Below are positions 8,499 to 17,109 of a stretch of DNA of 64,000 nucleotides, piece by piece (position 1 is the first letter of the stretch; the number at the start of each line of letters is the position of its first letter). This DNA comes from Planomicrobium stackebrandtii (GTDB lineage: Bacteria > Bacillota > Bacilli > Bacillales_A > Planococcaceae): assembly GCF_030814955.1 (NCBI RefSeq), contig NZ_JAUSWB010000005.1, forward strand, positions 124,001 to 188,000, given 5' to 3'. Made by a program: the position numbers and the translations under genes. The notes below the pieces were generated by a model. It did no database searches. It had not been told where the DNA came from and saw nothing but the letters and a program-made list of their open reading frames with translations.

Positions 8499-9376
8499 GT
8501 AAATTAAAAGTTGGAATCATCGGTTCAGGAAATATCGGTACAGATCTAATGTATAAAATCGAACGGTGCGATTCACTGGAAATGAGTGTCATGGTCGGGA
8601 TCGATCCCGATTCTGAAGGGCTGAAGCGAGCGAAAGATTCGGGCTATACCGCCATTTCCACGGGGATCGACGGATTGATGGAGCAAATCGATCTGGTTGA
8701 TGTCGTCTTTGATGCAACCAGTGCCTATGCACATCAGGCTCATAGCGATCTGCTGACGGCAGCCGGCAAGAAAGTCATTGACTTGACCCCGGCGGCAATC
8801 GGACCATTCACAGTTCCTACCGTAAATTTGACAGCGAATTTCGCTTCTCCGAACGTTAATATGGTAACGTGCGGAGGACAAGCAACGATTCCGATAGTAT
8901 ATGCCATCAGCCGGATTGTTCCTGTTCAGTATGCCGAAATCGTAGCGACGGTCGCCAGCAAAAGTGCCGGTCCCGGAACGCGTGCCAATATCGATGAGTT
9001 TACGCATACGACGGCGCGGGCGATTGAGGCGGTTGGCGGAGCTGAAAAAGGAAAAGCCATCATTATACTCAATCCCGCAGAGCCGCCGGTTATCATGCGC
9101 GATACGGTCAATGCCTTGATTAAAGATAAGGATTTTGATCAAGCAGAGGTTGTGGTTTCAATCGAGAAGATGGTGAAAGAGGTGCAGGAATACGTACCTG
9201 GCTACCGTTTGCGTGGAACACCGCAATTCGATGGGCAGCGGGTATCGGTCTTTTTGGAAGTTGAAGGGGCAGGCGATTTCTTTCCGGCCTATTCCGGCAA
9301 CTTGGACATCATGACGGCAGCGGCTGCCAAAACAGCCAATGAAATGGCAAAAGAGCTAATAGCGGCAAACGCGTAA
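8495..9376 (+). CDS. dmpF: Acetaldehyde dehydrogenase (acylating)
   Basis: 293 residues, typical for DmpF/BphJ/MhpF. Converts acetaldehyde, CoA and NAD+ to acetyl-CoA. Seen are the Rossmann nucleotide motif [11 protein letters not shown] (8-17) and the catalytic Cys at 126 in MVTCGGQA. In known systems this enzyme forms a channelling complex with the aldolase, whose gene follows after 12 bases. Its start overlaps the hydratase stop. Confidence 0.95.
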   Translation: MSKLKVGIIGSGNIGTDLMYKIERCDSLEMSVMVGIDPDSEGLKRAKDSGYTAISTGIDGLMEQIDLVDVVFDATSAYAHQAHSDLLTAAGKKVIDLTPAAIGPFTVPTVNLTANFASPNVNMVTCGGQATIPIVYAISRIVPVQYAEIVATVASKSAGPGTRANIDEFTHTTARAIEAVGGAEKGKAIIILNPAEPPVIMRDTVNALIKDKDFDQAEVVVSIEKMVKEVQEYVPGYRLRGTPQFDGQRVSVFLEVEGAGDFFPAYSGNLDIMTAAAAKTANEMAKELIAANA

Positions 9377-9388
9377 GGAGAGGTACAA

Positions 9389-10396
9389 ATGGACAAGAAA
9401 TCATTTGAAATACTGGACGTGACACTCCGTGACGGAAGCCATGCGATGTCACATGCATTTACTCCACAGCAAGTCCGTGAAACAGCACGTGGCTTGGATG
9501 CAGCGGGTGTCCGCTATTTTGAAGTATCCCATGGCGATGGCCTGGGTGGATCATCCCTGCAGTATGGCTTGTCAGCGCATGATGAGCTGAAATTGATTGA
9601 AATCGCCGCAGATGAATGCAAACAAGCGGAAGTATCAGTCTTATTGATTCCGGGCATCGGTGTAAAAGGTGATTTGCAGAATGCTGTAAAAGCTGGCGCT
9701 AAAATGGTCCGTGTGGCGACCCATGTCACAGAGGCGGATGTTGCAGCGCAACATATTGCACTGGGGCGTGAATTAGGGCTGAAAACAGTCGGCTTCCTGA
9801 TGATGTCCCATATGGCTACCACCGAAAAAATTGTCGAACAGGCGAAACTGTTTGAAAGCTACGGCGCGGAAGTGGTTTACGTCACCGACTCTGCCGGTTA
9901 TATGCTGCCGCAGGATGTGACCGAACGTATTTCCGCTTTGAAACAATCGATCGGCTGTGAAATAGGCTTCCACGGACACAACAACCTGTCGATGGCTATG
10001 GCGAACACCGTGGCGGCAGTCCAAGCCGGTGCCACTTTTATCGATGGCAGCCTGCGCGCTTTAGGCGCCGGGAGCGGCAATACACAAACAGAAGTAATGG
10101 TTGCCGTTTTGGAACGTCTTGGCTATCAGACGGGCATCGATCTCTACAAAATCATGGATGCAGCAAATGATGTAGTGGCGCCATTTATGCCGCGGCCTCA
10201 GGAGATAACAGGTTCGAGTCTCGTCATGGGTTATTCAGGCGTCTACTCCAGTTTCCTTCTGCACACCAATGTTGCCGCCAAACGATTTGGTGTCGATGAA
10301 CGTGATATTTTAGTGGAGCTGGGCCGCATGAAGGCAGTTGGCGGACAGGAAGATTTGATCTACGATGTGGCACAAGGGTTAGCAGCAAAAAACTAA
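9389..10396 (+). CDS. dmpG: 4-Hydroxy-2-oxovalerate aldolase
   Basis: 335 residues, HMG-CoA-lyase-like TIM barrel with a C-terminal communication domain. Splits 4-hydroxy-2-oxovalerate into pyruvate and acetaldehyde with a divalent metal. The motif TLRDGSHA (12-19) gives R14 and metal ligand D15; H195 and H197 in GFHGHNN complete the metal site. It partners the acylating dehydrogenase encoded upstream, and this pair ends the route in central metabolites. A clear ribosome binding site AAGGAG is present. Confidence 0.95.
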   Translation: MDKKSFEILDVTLRDGSHAMSHAFTPQQVRETARGLDAAGVRYFEVSHGDGLGGSSLQYGLSAHDELKLIEIAADECKQAEVSVLLIPGIGVKGDLQNAVKAGAKMVRVATHVTEADVAAQHIALGRELGLKTVGFLMMSHMATTEKIVEQAKLFESYGAEVVYVTDSAGYMLPQDVTERISALKQSIGCEIGFHGHNNLSMAMANTVAAVQAGATFIDGSLRALGAGSGNTQTEVMVAVLERLGYQTGIDLYKIMDAANDVVAPFMPRPQEITGSSLVMGYSGVYSSFLLHTNVAAKRFGVDERDILVELGRMKAVGGQEDLIYDVAQGLAAKN

Positions 10397-10412
10397 TGCG
10401 GGAGGGCTTTTT

Positions 10413-11195
10413 ATGCAAACGATTCACTTAACAAGTCAAAATATGCCGGAATGGCAAAATCAATTTCAGCGGCAGGTGTTTGCAATTGGCTTTTTTGACG
10501 GTTTGCATAAAGGGCATTTATCCGTCATTGAAGAGGCGAAACGCCTCGCTGGTGATTGCGGGGTGCCGACAGCGGTCATGAGCTTTTTTCCACATCCAAA
10601 AACAGTGGTGGGAAATCAGCAAACGCCGTTCCACTATTTGATTCCGCTCGAGGAAAAGCAGGCTGTGCTTGAAGAACTTGGCGTCGACACCCTATTTTTG
10701 GTTCACTTTGACCGTGACATCGCGAGGCTGACGCCGGCTGATTTCGTAGAGAACTTTTTGATCGGTTTGAATGCTGTGCACGTTGTCTGTGGAGTTGATT
10801 TCCATTATGGATCAAAAGGCAGCGGTTGCACGGATACGCTGAAAAAACAGGGTGAAGGACATTTCGGGGTCTCCTTCATCGAGCTGATGGAATACGATGG
10901 AGAGAAAATCAGTTCCACCCGCATTCGCCAAGCTTTGGCAAAAGGAAATATTGATGTACTCCGAAAGCTGTTGGGGAAATTCTATGCGGTCAATTGGTGC
11001 CCTAAAAATGGGCTTCTCCCCTTCTATTCTTTGCCTGCACCGGGCCAATACGAGGTGAAGCTCCACATCAACAACGAAATAGTGGTCTGCAACGCACAAG
11101 TATTGAATGAAAAAGAAGCCAGATTTACGCATGATTTCAACCGGTGGTCAAACGCCGTTAAAATAGAATGGATTCGATCTGTAGAGAGCTTTTGA
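10413..11195 (+). CDS. FAD synthetase-like protein (RibF adenylyltransferase half only)
   Basis: 260 residues. Residues ~1-175 match the FMN adenylyltransferase domain of bifunctional RibF: the nucleotidyltransferase motif GFFDGLHKGH (about 26-35), FHYG near 130 and the ISSTRIRQAL motif near 168-177. The remaining ~80 residues lack the riboflavin kinase signatures (no GxxxGRxxGFPTAN block). So it should turn FMN into FAD but not make FMN. It is the last gene of the catabolic arm, 16 bases after the aldolase, with GGGAGG before its ATG. Inference: a dedicated FAD supply for the flavin hydroxylase/reductase pair. The housekeeping ribF should lie elsewhere. Confidence 0.85.
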   Translation: MQTIHLTSQNMPEWQNQFQRQVFAIGFFDGLHKGHLSVIEEAKRLAGDCGVPTAVMSFFPHPKTVVGNQQTPFHYLIPLEEKQAVLEELGVDTLFLVHFDRDIARLTPADFVENFLIGLNAVHVVCGVDFHYGSKGSGCTDTLKKQGEGHFGVSFIELMEYDGEKISSTRIRQALAKGNIDVLRKLLGKFYAVNWCPKNGLLPFYSLPAPGQYEVKLHINNEIVVCNAQVLNEKEARFTHDFNRWSNAVKIEWIRSVESF

Positions 11196-11215
11196 TAGAG
11201 GCTTTCCGGCAAATA

Positions 11216-11254
11216 AAAACCCAGCAAGCTTCACAACGAAGCTTGCTGGGTTTT
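11216..11254. terminator. Bidirectional terminator between catabolic arm and siderophore operon
   Basis: A near-perfect 16-bp stem (AAACCCAGCAAGCTTC with GAAGCTTGCTGGGTTT, loop ACAAC) is flanked by A- and T-rich ends, so it can serve both converging transcripts. Confidence 0.88.
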
Positions 11255-11259
11255 GTCTG

Positions 11260-12267
11260 TCATTTCTTCAACAGCAGATAAATAAAATAAGGAGCTCCAA
11301 TCAGTGCGGCCATGATGCCTGCTGGAATCCCGGCAGGTTCAAGCAGGTTCCGGCCGACGGTATCTGCCAGCAGCAAAAGCCAGCCGCCGATCAGGATGGC
11401 GAGCGGCAAGAACATTTGGTGACGAGGACCGACGATGGCTTTTGCAATATGCGGAGCCATCAGTCCAATGAATGCAATCCCGCCGGTAACCGAGACGGCG
11501 GCAGCAGCAAGTGCCACAGCAGCAAGCAGCAGAACAATGCGCTCTTTTTCAATGGAAACGCCGATGCCGACAGCTACAGGGTCACTGAGGCCAAGCACGT
11601 TCATGCGGTTGGCCTTGTACATGGTAAACGGAATCAGCACCAATAGCCAAGGGAGGATGGCCACAATAAATGGCCAATCCGCTCCCCAAATATTGCCGGC
11701 CAGCCAGTTGGCGATAAAATCGACTTTTTCCGGCTCAGCAGAAGAAATCAAAACAATCATGACACCCGACAAAGCCATCGAAAAACCGATGCCGACAAGT
11801 ACAAGGCGGATGGGCTGCAAACCGGAAACGCGTGAATAGGAAAATGCGTAAATCAATGCAGCAGTCGCCAGCGCTCCGCCAAAAGCAACGACGGGCAGCA
11901 AGTAGACAAAAGCACCCGCCTCTACGGGAATGAACAAGAAGAAAACGGCTATGGCAACGCCGGCTCCTGAGTTAATGCCGATGATTCCGGGATCAGCCAG
12001 GTCATTGCGCGTCACACTTTGCAAAATAGCCCCGGACAAAGCCAGCGCCATTCCGGCAAGCACCGTGATTAAAATGCGCGGCAAGCGAATGGAAAACAGG
12101 ATAAATTCTTCTTTAAATGTACCATGGCCGAAAATTGCCGGGATCAATCGGTCATAGGAGATGGGAGAATAACCCAAGCCCATACTGGCGATCGCCGTCA
12201 ACAGGATCAACGCCAGCAATGAGTAATACGAAATTCGTTGTTTTTTGCGTAAGCTTGGATGAATCAT
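11260..12267 (-). CDS. Iron-siderophore ABC transporter permease (FecCD family)
   Basis: 335 residues, strongly hydrophobic with about nine to ten membrane helices, and the FecCD hallmarks LSGAILQSVTRNDLADPG near 80-97 and GLMAPHIAK near 270. One of two permeases of the importer. Its ATG overlaps the stop of the first permease by four bases. Last gene of the minus-strand operon running from 15152 to 11260. Confidence 0.92.
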   Translation of the reverse strand: MIHPSLRKKQRISYYSLLALILLTAIASMGLGYSPISYDRLIPAIFGHGTFKEEFILFSIRLPRILITVLAGMALALSGAILQSVTRNDLADPGIIGINSGAGVAIAVFFLFIPVEAGAFVYLLPVVAFGGALATAALIYAFSYSRVSGLQPIRLVLVGIGFSMALSGVMIVLISSAEPEKVDFIANWLAGNIWGADWPFIVAILPWLLVLIPFTMYKANRMNVLGLSDPVAVGIGVSIEKERIVLLLAAVALAAAAVSVTGGIAFIGLMAPHIAKAIVGPRHQMFLPLAILIGGWLLLLADTVGRNLLEPAGIPAGIMAALIGAPYFIYLLLKK

Positions 12268-13262
12268 GCGAATGCTTTGCCTCCTTTACGGACAATGATC
12301 AGGAAGAATGGCAATCCGATGATCGCAATGATTGCTGCAACCGGTGTTTCAAACGGCGAATTGATGGTCCGGCCAATCAGGTCTGCAAGCAGCATGAAAA
12401 TGGCTCCGGCAACGGCGGACATCGGGATGATGAAGCGGTAATCGGTTCCTACGACTGACCGGACGACATGCGGAATCATCAAGCCGATAAAGGCCATATT
12501 GCCGGCCAGTGCAACGGCGGCACCTGCAAGCAATGTGATAACAACAAACAGGATCGCTTTAATTTGCGCTGTTTTTTGCCCAAGGCCAATCGCAGCTTCT
12601 TCACTTAAGCTGAGAATGGTCAATTGGCGTGACAGCACCAACGCAATCAGCAAAGACACAGCGATAAACGGCACAACCACTTGCAGCTGCCCCCAGGAAG
12701 TGCCGATCAACCCGCCTGCTGTCCATTGGGAAACGTTTTTCGAAATATTGAAGTATAGGCCGATCCCTTCGGCAATTGCTGTCAGAAAGGCGGAAATGGC
12801 AGCTCCGGCAAGAACGATCCGAAACGGCGAAAAGCCGCCTTTTTTCGCGGCGCCGATGCCGAACACTAATGCGGCACCAGCTGCTGCTCCAACAAAGCAG
12901 GCAATCATGATGCCAAAATAATTGGCGGCAGGAATGAAAGCTAAAGTGAAAGCAAGGGCCGCATTGGCACCGGCCGTCAAACCGAGAAGACCCGGATCGG
13001 CCAGTGGATTGCGGGTCATGCCTTGCATCATCGCGCCAGATACTGCTAAAGCAGAACCTACAAAGATGGCGGCAATTTCACGCGGCAGCCGGATTTCTCG
13101 AATAACGCCGATGCCATCGCTGGAACTGGTCGAAAACAACGCCAGCCCAACTTCTTTTAAACTGATGTCTGCCGCTCCGAAGACCAACGAGACGACAAGC
13201 GTCAGCACCAGCAGAAGCAGGCTTAAGATAAATTTGATTGGAAAGGAAACTTTAGGGCTCAT
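12264..13262 (-). CDS. Iron-siderophore ABC transporter permease (FecCD family)
   Basis: 332 residues, polytopic, with VSGAMMQGMTRNPLADPG near 79-96 and GLMIPHVVR near 260, the paralogue of the downstream permease with which it forms the membrane channel. It is separated from the binding-protein gene by 166 bases that contain a hairpin, so its expression may be lower than that of the binding protein. Confidence 0.92.
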   Translation of the reverse strand: MSPKVSFPIKFILSLLLLVLTLVVSLVFGAADISLKEVGLALFSTSSSDGIGVIREIRLPREIAAIFVGSALAVSGAMMQGMTRNPLADPGLLGLTAGANAALAFTLAFIPAANYFGIMIACFVGAAAGAALVFGIGAAKKGGFSPFRIVLAGAAISAFLTAIAEGIGLYFNISKNVSQWTAGGLIGTSWGQLQVVVPFIAVSLLIALVLSRQLTILSLSEEAAIGLGQKTAQIKAILFVVITLLAGAAVALAGNMAFIGLMIPHVVRSVVGTDYRFIIPMSAVAGAIFMLLADLIGRTINSPFETPVAAIIAIIGLPFFLIIVRKGGKAFA

Positions 13263-13286
13263 TAATCATCATCTTTTCCTGAGAAT

Positions 13287-13320
13287 AAAAGAGGAATTCT
13301 AAAATCAGAATTCCTCTTTT
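13287..13320. terminator. Hairpin inside the siderophore operon (attenuator-like)
   Basis: A perfect 14-bp stem (13287-13300 with 13307-13320, loop AAAATC). It lies between the binding-protein gene and the permeases. On the minus strand the stem ends in only four T residues, so it would be a leaky terminator or an mRNA-stabilising stem. The T-run is better on the plus strand. Confidence 0.6.
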
Positions 13321-13324
13321 TTAG

Positions 13325-13363
13325 TATATAAGTTGAATGAAATTATTAGTTATATAAGTTGAA
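13325..13363. repeat. 13-bp direct repeat, 26-bp period
   Basis: TATATAAGTTGAA occurs at 13325-13337 and again at 13351-13363, upstream of the permease pair. The role is unknown; it could be a regulator site or part of a secondary promoter. Confidence 0.5.
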
Positions 13364-13428
13364 CTGCTTAATCGTACACAACAAATATTTCACAAAGCGG
13401 TTCATGAAATAATGATTCTACAGCAATT

Positions 13429-14355
13429 TCACTGGCCTAAAAAATTCTCAATAAAGAATTCCAATTGGTATTCCAATGAAATTGGATCGTTGAAGTAAAA
13501 TTCTTTTGCATCAGCTTCAAAGATCTGCCCGTTTTGAGCGGCAGGCGTGTTTTGGTAAAGATCCGTTTCCTGGAAGGAGTTGTCTTGCGTGCTGTCTTTG
13601 CTGAAGATGACGTAATCACCCATGTATTCCGGCAACACTTCCTGAGAAAGCATATAGTAACCGTCTGCTAAAGCCATTTCTTCCACTTTTGCCGGCATTT
13701 TTAATTTCATTTCCTGGTAAAGGATTTCCGTTCCGCGTCCCCAGTTGTCTCCAAATACATAGATTTGCTTATCGAAGTTTTCAATAACGGAAACGGTTGT
13801 GTCTTCGCCGATTTCAGCGCGGATTTCTTCTCCAGCTTGCTGTGCGCGTTCCTGGAAGTCGGTGATCCAAGCTTGTGCTTCTTCTTCTTTGTTTAATACT
13901 TTACCGATTTCCAGATGTTGCTCCAAATAGCCGACGTTGTTGTAAGTGTACGTGACCGTTGGTGCGATTTCACTCAATTTATCGATGTTGGTTGTAGTTG
14001 AAGCGCCAATGATTAAGTCAGGTTCCAATTCGATGATTTTTTCCAGGTCTGTTTCTGCTACTTCTTCCACGTCTGCCAGCTCTTCTTCAAAACGCGGGTT
14101 GTTTTTTGCCCAGGAAGTTACTCCTACTAAAGGAACGTCCAAAGATATTGCGTCACCGGCGTAAGAAGAGAGCATGACTACACGCTGTGGATCTGCAGGA
14201 ACTTCGATAGGTCCGCTTTCCGATTCATATGTAATGGTTTCGGAAGATTGATCAGCCGTTGCGCTTTCCGTTTCCTCAGTGGTTGACTCGGAATTGCAGG
14301 CGCCAAGAATCAGCAGCAAAGTGAATAGGAATAGGGGCAAAAATAATTTTTTCAT
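13429..14355 (-). CDS. Iron-siderophore-binding lipoprotein of the ABC importer
   Basis: 308 residues. A lipoprotein signal peptide ends in LILGACNS (Cys near 20), followed by an acidic, low-complexity linker and a class III periplasmic-binding-protein fold (PF01497), with PQRVVMLSSYAGD near 60 and LEPDLIIGAS near 112-121. Captures a ferric siderophore outside the membrane; the siderophore type (hydroxamate, catecholate or citrate) cannot be read from the sequence. AAAGGAGT ten bases before the ATG lies over the end of the ATPase gene, so the two are closely coupled. Confidence 0.92.
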   Translation of the reverse strand: MKKLFLPLFLFTLLLILGACNSESTTEETESATADQSSETITYESESGPIEVPADPQRVVMLSSYAGDAISLDVPLVGVTSWAKNNPRFEEELADVEEVAETDLEKIIELEPDLIIGASTTTNIDKLSEIAPTVTYTYNNVGYLEQHLEIGKVLNKEEEAQAWITDFQERAQQAGEEIRAEIGEDTTVSVIENFDKQIYVFGDNWGRGTEILYQEMKLKMPAKVEEMALADGYYMLSQEVLPEYMGDYVIFSKDSTQDNSFQETDLYQNTPAAQNGQIFEADAKEFYFNDPISLEYQLEFFIENFLGQ

Positions 14356-14360
14356 GTCGG

Positions 14361-15152
14361 TTAGACTCCTTTGATTAAGTTATATGTAGTGCACATTGGT
14401 TTTTGTGTTCGCGGATCCAACCCAATTTCAGCGTCGATCCGGAATACTTCTTTTAATACGGGTTGTGTAATGACTTCATGGCAATTGCCGGCTTTTACAA
14501 TCTGGCCATCTTTCATGGCGATGATGTGATCGGCAAAACGCGCCGCCTGGTTCAGGTCGTGGAGCACCATGATGATGGTCCGTTCCTGTTCCCGGTTCAA
14601 CTGCTGCAGCAATTCCAAAATTTCCAGCTGATGTGCCATGTCCAAGTAGGTGGTTGGCTCATCGAGAAAGATCATTTCGGTTTCCTGTGCCAACGCCATC
14701 GCAATCCAAACGCGCTGGCGCTGGCCGCCGGACAAGGCGTCAACCGGGTGGTATTTGAAGAACTGAGTGCCGGTGACGTCGAGTGCCCAATTGATGATCT
14801 CATAGTCCCGTTTCGACAGCCGGCCAAAACCTTTCTGATAAGGAAAGCGGCCGTAGGAAACGAGCTCGCCAACCGTTAATCCGGCGGCACTGTCAGGTGT
14901 TTGAGGAAGAATGGCCATTTTTTTTGCCAGAGACTTTGTGTTTTCCTGGGCAATGTTGCTGCCATCTAATACTACAGTTCCGGACTGATGCGAAATCACA
15001 CGAGTAATCGCCTTTAGCAGCGTTGATTTGCCGCAGCCGTTGGAACCGATGATTGTCGTAATTTTTTTGTCTGGAATTTGGACGGTCAAATCTTTGACAA
15101 TCAAGCGGTCTCCATAGCTGATATTCAGCTCCTCGGTGAACAAACGCACCAT
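14361..15152 (-). CDS. Iron-siderophore ABC transporter ATPase
   Basis: 263 residues with all ABC motifs: Walker A GSNGCGKST near 36-44, Q-loop LPQTPDS, signature LSGGQRQR near 140, Walker B MIFLDEPT near 160 and the H-loop MVLHDL. It powers the importer encoded downstream. First gene of the operon; its promoter region holds a near-perfect Fur box, so iron repression is expected. Confidence 0.95.
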   Translation of the reverse strand: MVRLFTEELNISYGDRLIVKDLTVQIPDKKITTIIGSNGCGKSTLLKAITRVISHQSGTVVLDGSNIAQENTKSLAKKMAILPQTPDSAAGLTVGELVSYGRFPYQKGFGRLSKRDYEIINWALDVTGTQFFKYHPVDALSGGQRQRVWIAMALAQETEMIFLDEPTTYLDMAHQLEILELLQQLNREQERTIIMVLHDLNQAARFADHIIAMKDGQIVKAGNCHEVITQPVLKEVFRIDAEIGLDPRTQKPMCTTYNLIKGV

Positions 15153-15191
15153 CCTAAAAACCTCCTTTTCTAAATTCTTTATCTTTTTCGT

Positions 15192-15206
15192 TGATAATGA
15201 TTCTCA
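15192..15206. promoter_or_regulatory. Fur box shared by divergent iron genes
   Basis: TGATAATGATTCTCA matches the 7-1-7 Fur consensus TGATAATNATTATCA with one mismatch. It lies between the ABC importer operon (start 15152, minus) and the reductase gene (start 15285, plus), so one Fur site can repress both in iron-rich cells. Confidence 0.85.
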
Positions 15207-15284
15207 ATTTCAGTACAATCAATACTATAAGACTAATTTGAAGCATTGTCAATACGTAATATAGAGGGATAGGAGTGAAAATAG

Positions 15285-16334
15285 ATGGTGAAAAACGAGG
15301 TTTTTGATGTAACGATTATAGGTGGGGGTCCTGCGGGACTCTATTCAGCCTTTTACAGCGGATTGCGGGAAATGAAAACTAAGATTATCGAATTCCAGCC
15401 GCAATTGGGCGGCAAAATTCACGTGTACCCGGAGAAGGTGATTTGGGATGTAGGAGGACAGCCGCCGATCCAGGGGGCAAAGCTTATCGATCAATTGGTT
15501 GCACAAGGGCTGACATTTCACCCGGAAGTTGTATTGAATGAAAAAGTGGAGTCAATAGCGAAAAACGAAGAAGGAATTTTTGAGCTGATCGGCTCTTCAG
15601 GGCAAGTGCATTTATCGAAAACAGTCATTGTCGCAGTTGGCGGCGGTATCCTAAATCCTCAAAAACTGAAGATTGAAGGGGCCGAACGCTTTGAAGTCTC
15701 GAATCTGAATTACACGGTCAAATCACTGGGCCGCTTTAAAGGCAAGACGGTCCTCATCTCAGGAGGCGGAAACTCAGCTATCGACTGGGCCAATGAACTT
15801 GAGCCGATTGCCAAGCAAGTTTATGTGACGTACCGCAAGCCGGAACTGGCGGGCCATGAAGCGCAAGTGACACAGTTGATGAATGGATCAGCCATTTGCT
15901 GCCTGCATACCAATATCACACGCCTGATCGCTTCAGATGACCGTGATGCCATTGAATTCGTCGAACTGACCCACCAGGAAACAAAAAAAATCCAAGTGCT
16001 GCCTATCGACGAAATGATCATCAATCACGGATACGAACGCGACATCAGTTTGCTTGGGAACAGCCCCTTAAATATTGAAATCGCAGACGATTATTACATT
16101 GCGGGTACACCAAGCAGCGAGTCTTCAGTGGCGGGCCTTTTTGCAGCCGGAGACATCCTCCAGCATGAAGGGAAACTGAATTTGATTGCCGGGACTTTCC
16201 ATGATGCAGCGAATGCCGTCAATAAAGCCAAGCATTACATCCAGCCGGACGCGCATAAAATCGCGATGGTGTCCTCTCATAATGAAGTATTCAAAAAGCG
16301 CAACAAGGAATTGGTCAAGCAATTATTGGTATAA
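15285..16334 (+). CDS. Ferredoxin/flavodoxin-NADP reductase-like flavoenzyme (YumC/YcgT type)
   Basis: 349 residues, thioredoxin-reductase-like fold without the CxxC active site. FAD-binding motif GGGPAGLYSAFYSGL at about 13-27, NADPH-binding GGGNSAIDWA near 164-173, and the FAD-contacting GLFAAGDIL near 286. Such enzymes reduce ferredoxin or flavodoxin with NADPH in Bacillus. The divergent position across a Fur box from a siderophore importer suggests a role in reductive iron release or iron-sulfur repair, which is inference. AGGAGTG precedes the ATG. Confidence 0.88.
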   Translation: MVKNEVFDVTIIGGGPAGLYSAFYSGLREMKTKIIEFQPQLGGKIHVYPEKVIWDVGGQPPIQGAKLIDQLVAQGLTFHPEVVLNEKVESIAKNEEGIFELIGSSGQVHLSKTVIVAVGGGILNPQKLKIEGAERFEVSNLNYTVKSLGRFKGKTVLISGGGNSAIDWANELEPIAKQVYVTYRKPELAGHEAQVTQLMNGSAICCLHTNITRLIASDDRDAIEFVELTHQETKKIQVLPIDEMIINHGYERDISLLGNSPLNIEIADDYYIAGTPSSESSVAGLFAAGDILQHEGKLNLIAGTFHDAANAVNKAKHYIQPDAHKIAMVSSHNEVFKKRNKELVKQLLV

Positions 16335-16416
16335 GAAAAGACTCTTTCGAATTGTTTCAGGCAGCCCCATCAGAGGTATAGAAGGCTGTTAAGCAAATTT
16401 GGAGGAGGAATTGACA

Positions 16417-16833
16417 ATGGAATTAAAGGATTATGGAGCAGAATCGTTTGTAGTAAATATTGAAGAGGCGACGAAACAAAATGACACGTTCCGCACCGCG
16501 CTGTGGACGGGACAAAACTTGCAGGTAACCGTGATGAGCATCGAAGTAGGGGATGACATCGGCCTGGAAGTCCACGAAGGTGATCAATTCCTGCGGGTAG
16601 AAGCTGGAAAAGGATTTGTCCAAATGGGCGACAGCGAAGAAAACCTGACATTTGAAGAAAACGCTGAAGATGACTACGCCATCATGATTCCGGCAGGAAA
16701 ATGGCATAACGTCACAAACACAGGCGACAAGCCTTTAAAAATCTATTCAATCTACGCGCCGCCTGAACATCCACACGGCACGGTCCATAAAACCAAAGCG
16801 ATTGCTGAAAAAGCAGAAGAAGAGGAAGAATAA
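16417..16833 (+). CDS. Small cupin-domain protein
   Basis: 138 residues from the ATG at 16417. GGAGGAGG at 16401-16408 gives 8-base spacing; an in-frame TTG at 16399 lies before it and is rejected. A single cupin barrel is seen with EVHEGDQFL near 44-52 and GKWHNVTNTGDKPL near 90, giving possible metal-binding His and Glu. The C-terminus is acidic (EKAEEEEE). Members of this group are often annotated as mannose-6-phosphate isomerase-like or AraC-binding-like cupins, without known substrate. Confidence 0.8.
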   Translation: MELKDYGAESFVVNIEEATKQNDTFRTALWTGQNLQVTVMSIEVGDDIGLEVHEGDQFLRVEAGKGFVQMGDSEENLTFEENAEDDYAIMIPAGKWHNVTNTGDKPLKIYSIYAPPEHPHGTVHKTKAIAEKAEEEEE

Positions 16834-16837
16834 AAAA

Positions 16838-16868
16838 AACGGCCCTAGTGGCCGGTTTTTTTTTTTTA
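16838..16868 (+). terminator. Terminator after the cupin gene
   Basis: CGGCC (16840-16844) pairs with GGCCG (16850-16854), followed after GT by a run of about 11 T. The 240 bases from 16869 to 17109 show no gene or other structure. Confidence 0.8.
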
Positions 16869-17109
16869 CATTTATGAAATAAATATTTTAACAGAACTCA
16901 TGCTGCCTTATCGCTTCCATAAAAGTCTTCGCTAGTTGCTCGAGCAATTTAATAGCAGACGATAAAATTCAAAAGCTTGCTTCCAGAGTTTCTGAGTGCC
17001 GGCGCGTACACCGGCTGGACGAAGCAAAGAGACAGATGCTTCTCCGGCTGCTTGTGGGAACCGTGCCCGAAGCGGCCAAAGTAACCTTCTTTCATTCAAC
17101 TTATAAAGA

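Noticed and set aside
8573..9142. 189-residue minus-strand frame inside the acetaldehyde dehydrogenase gene
   Set aside because: Antisense shadow of a well-conserved gene, without ribosome binding site or known domain.
10413..11195. Housekeeping bifunctional RibF
   Set aside because: The riboflavin kinase signature is absent and the gene is embedded in the catabolic operon, so it cannot be the sole RibF.
13405..13421. Second, internal Fur box in the siderophore operon
   Set aside because: Only about 11 of 15 positions match; the operon already has a strong box at its start.
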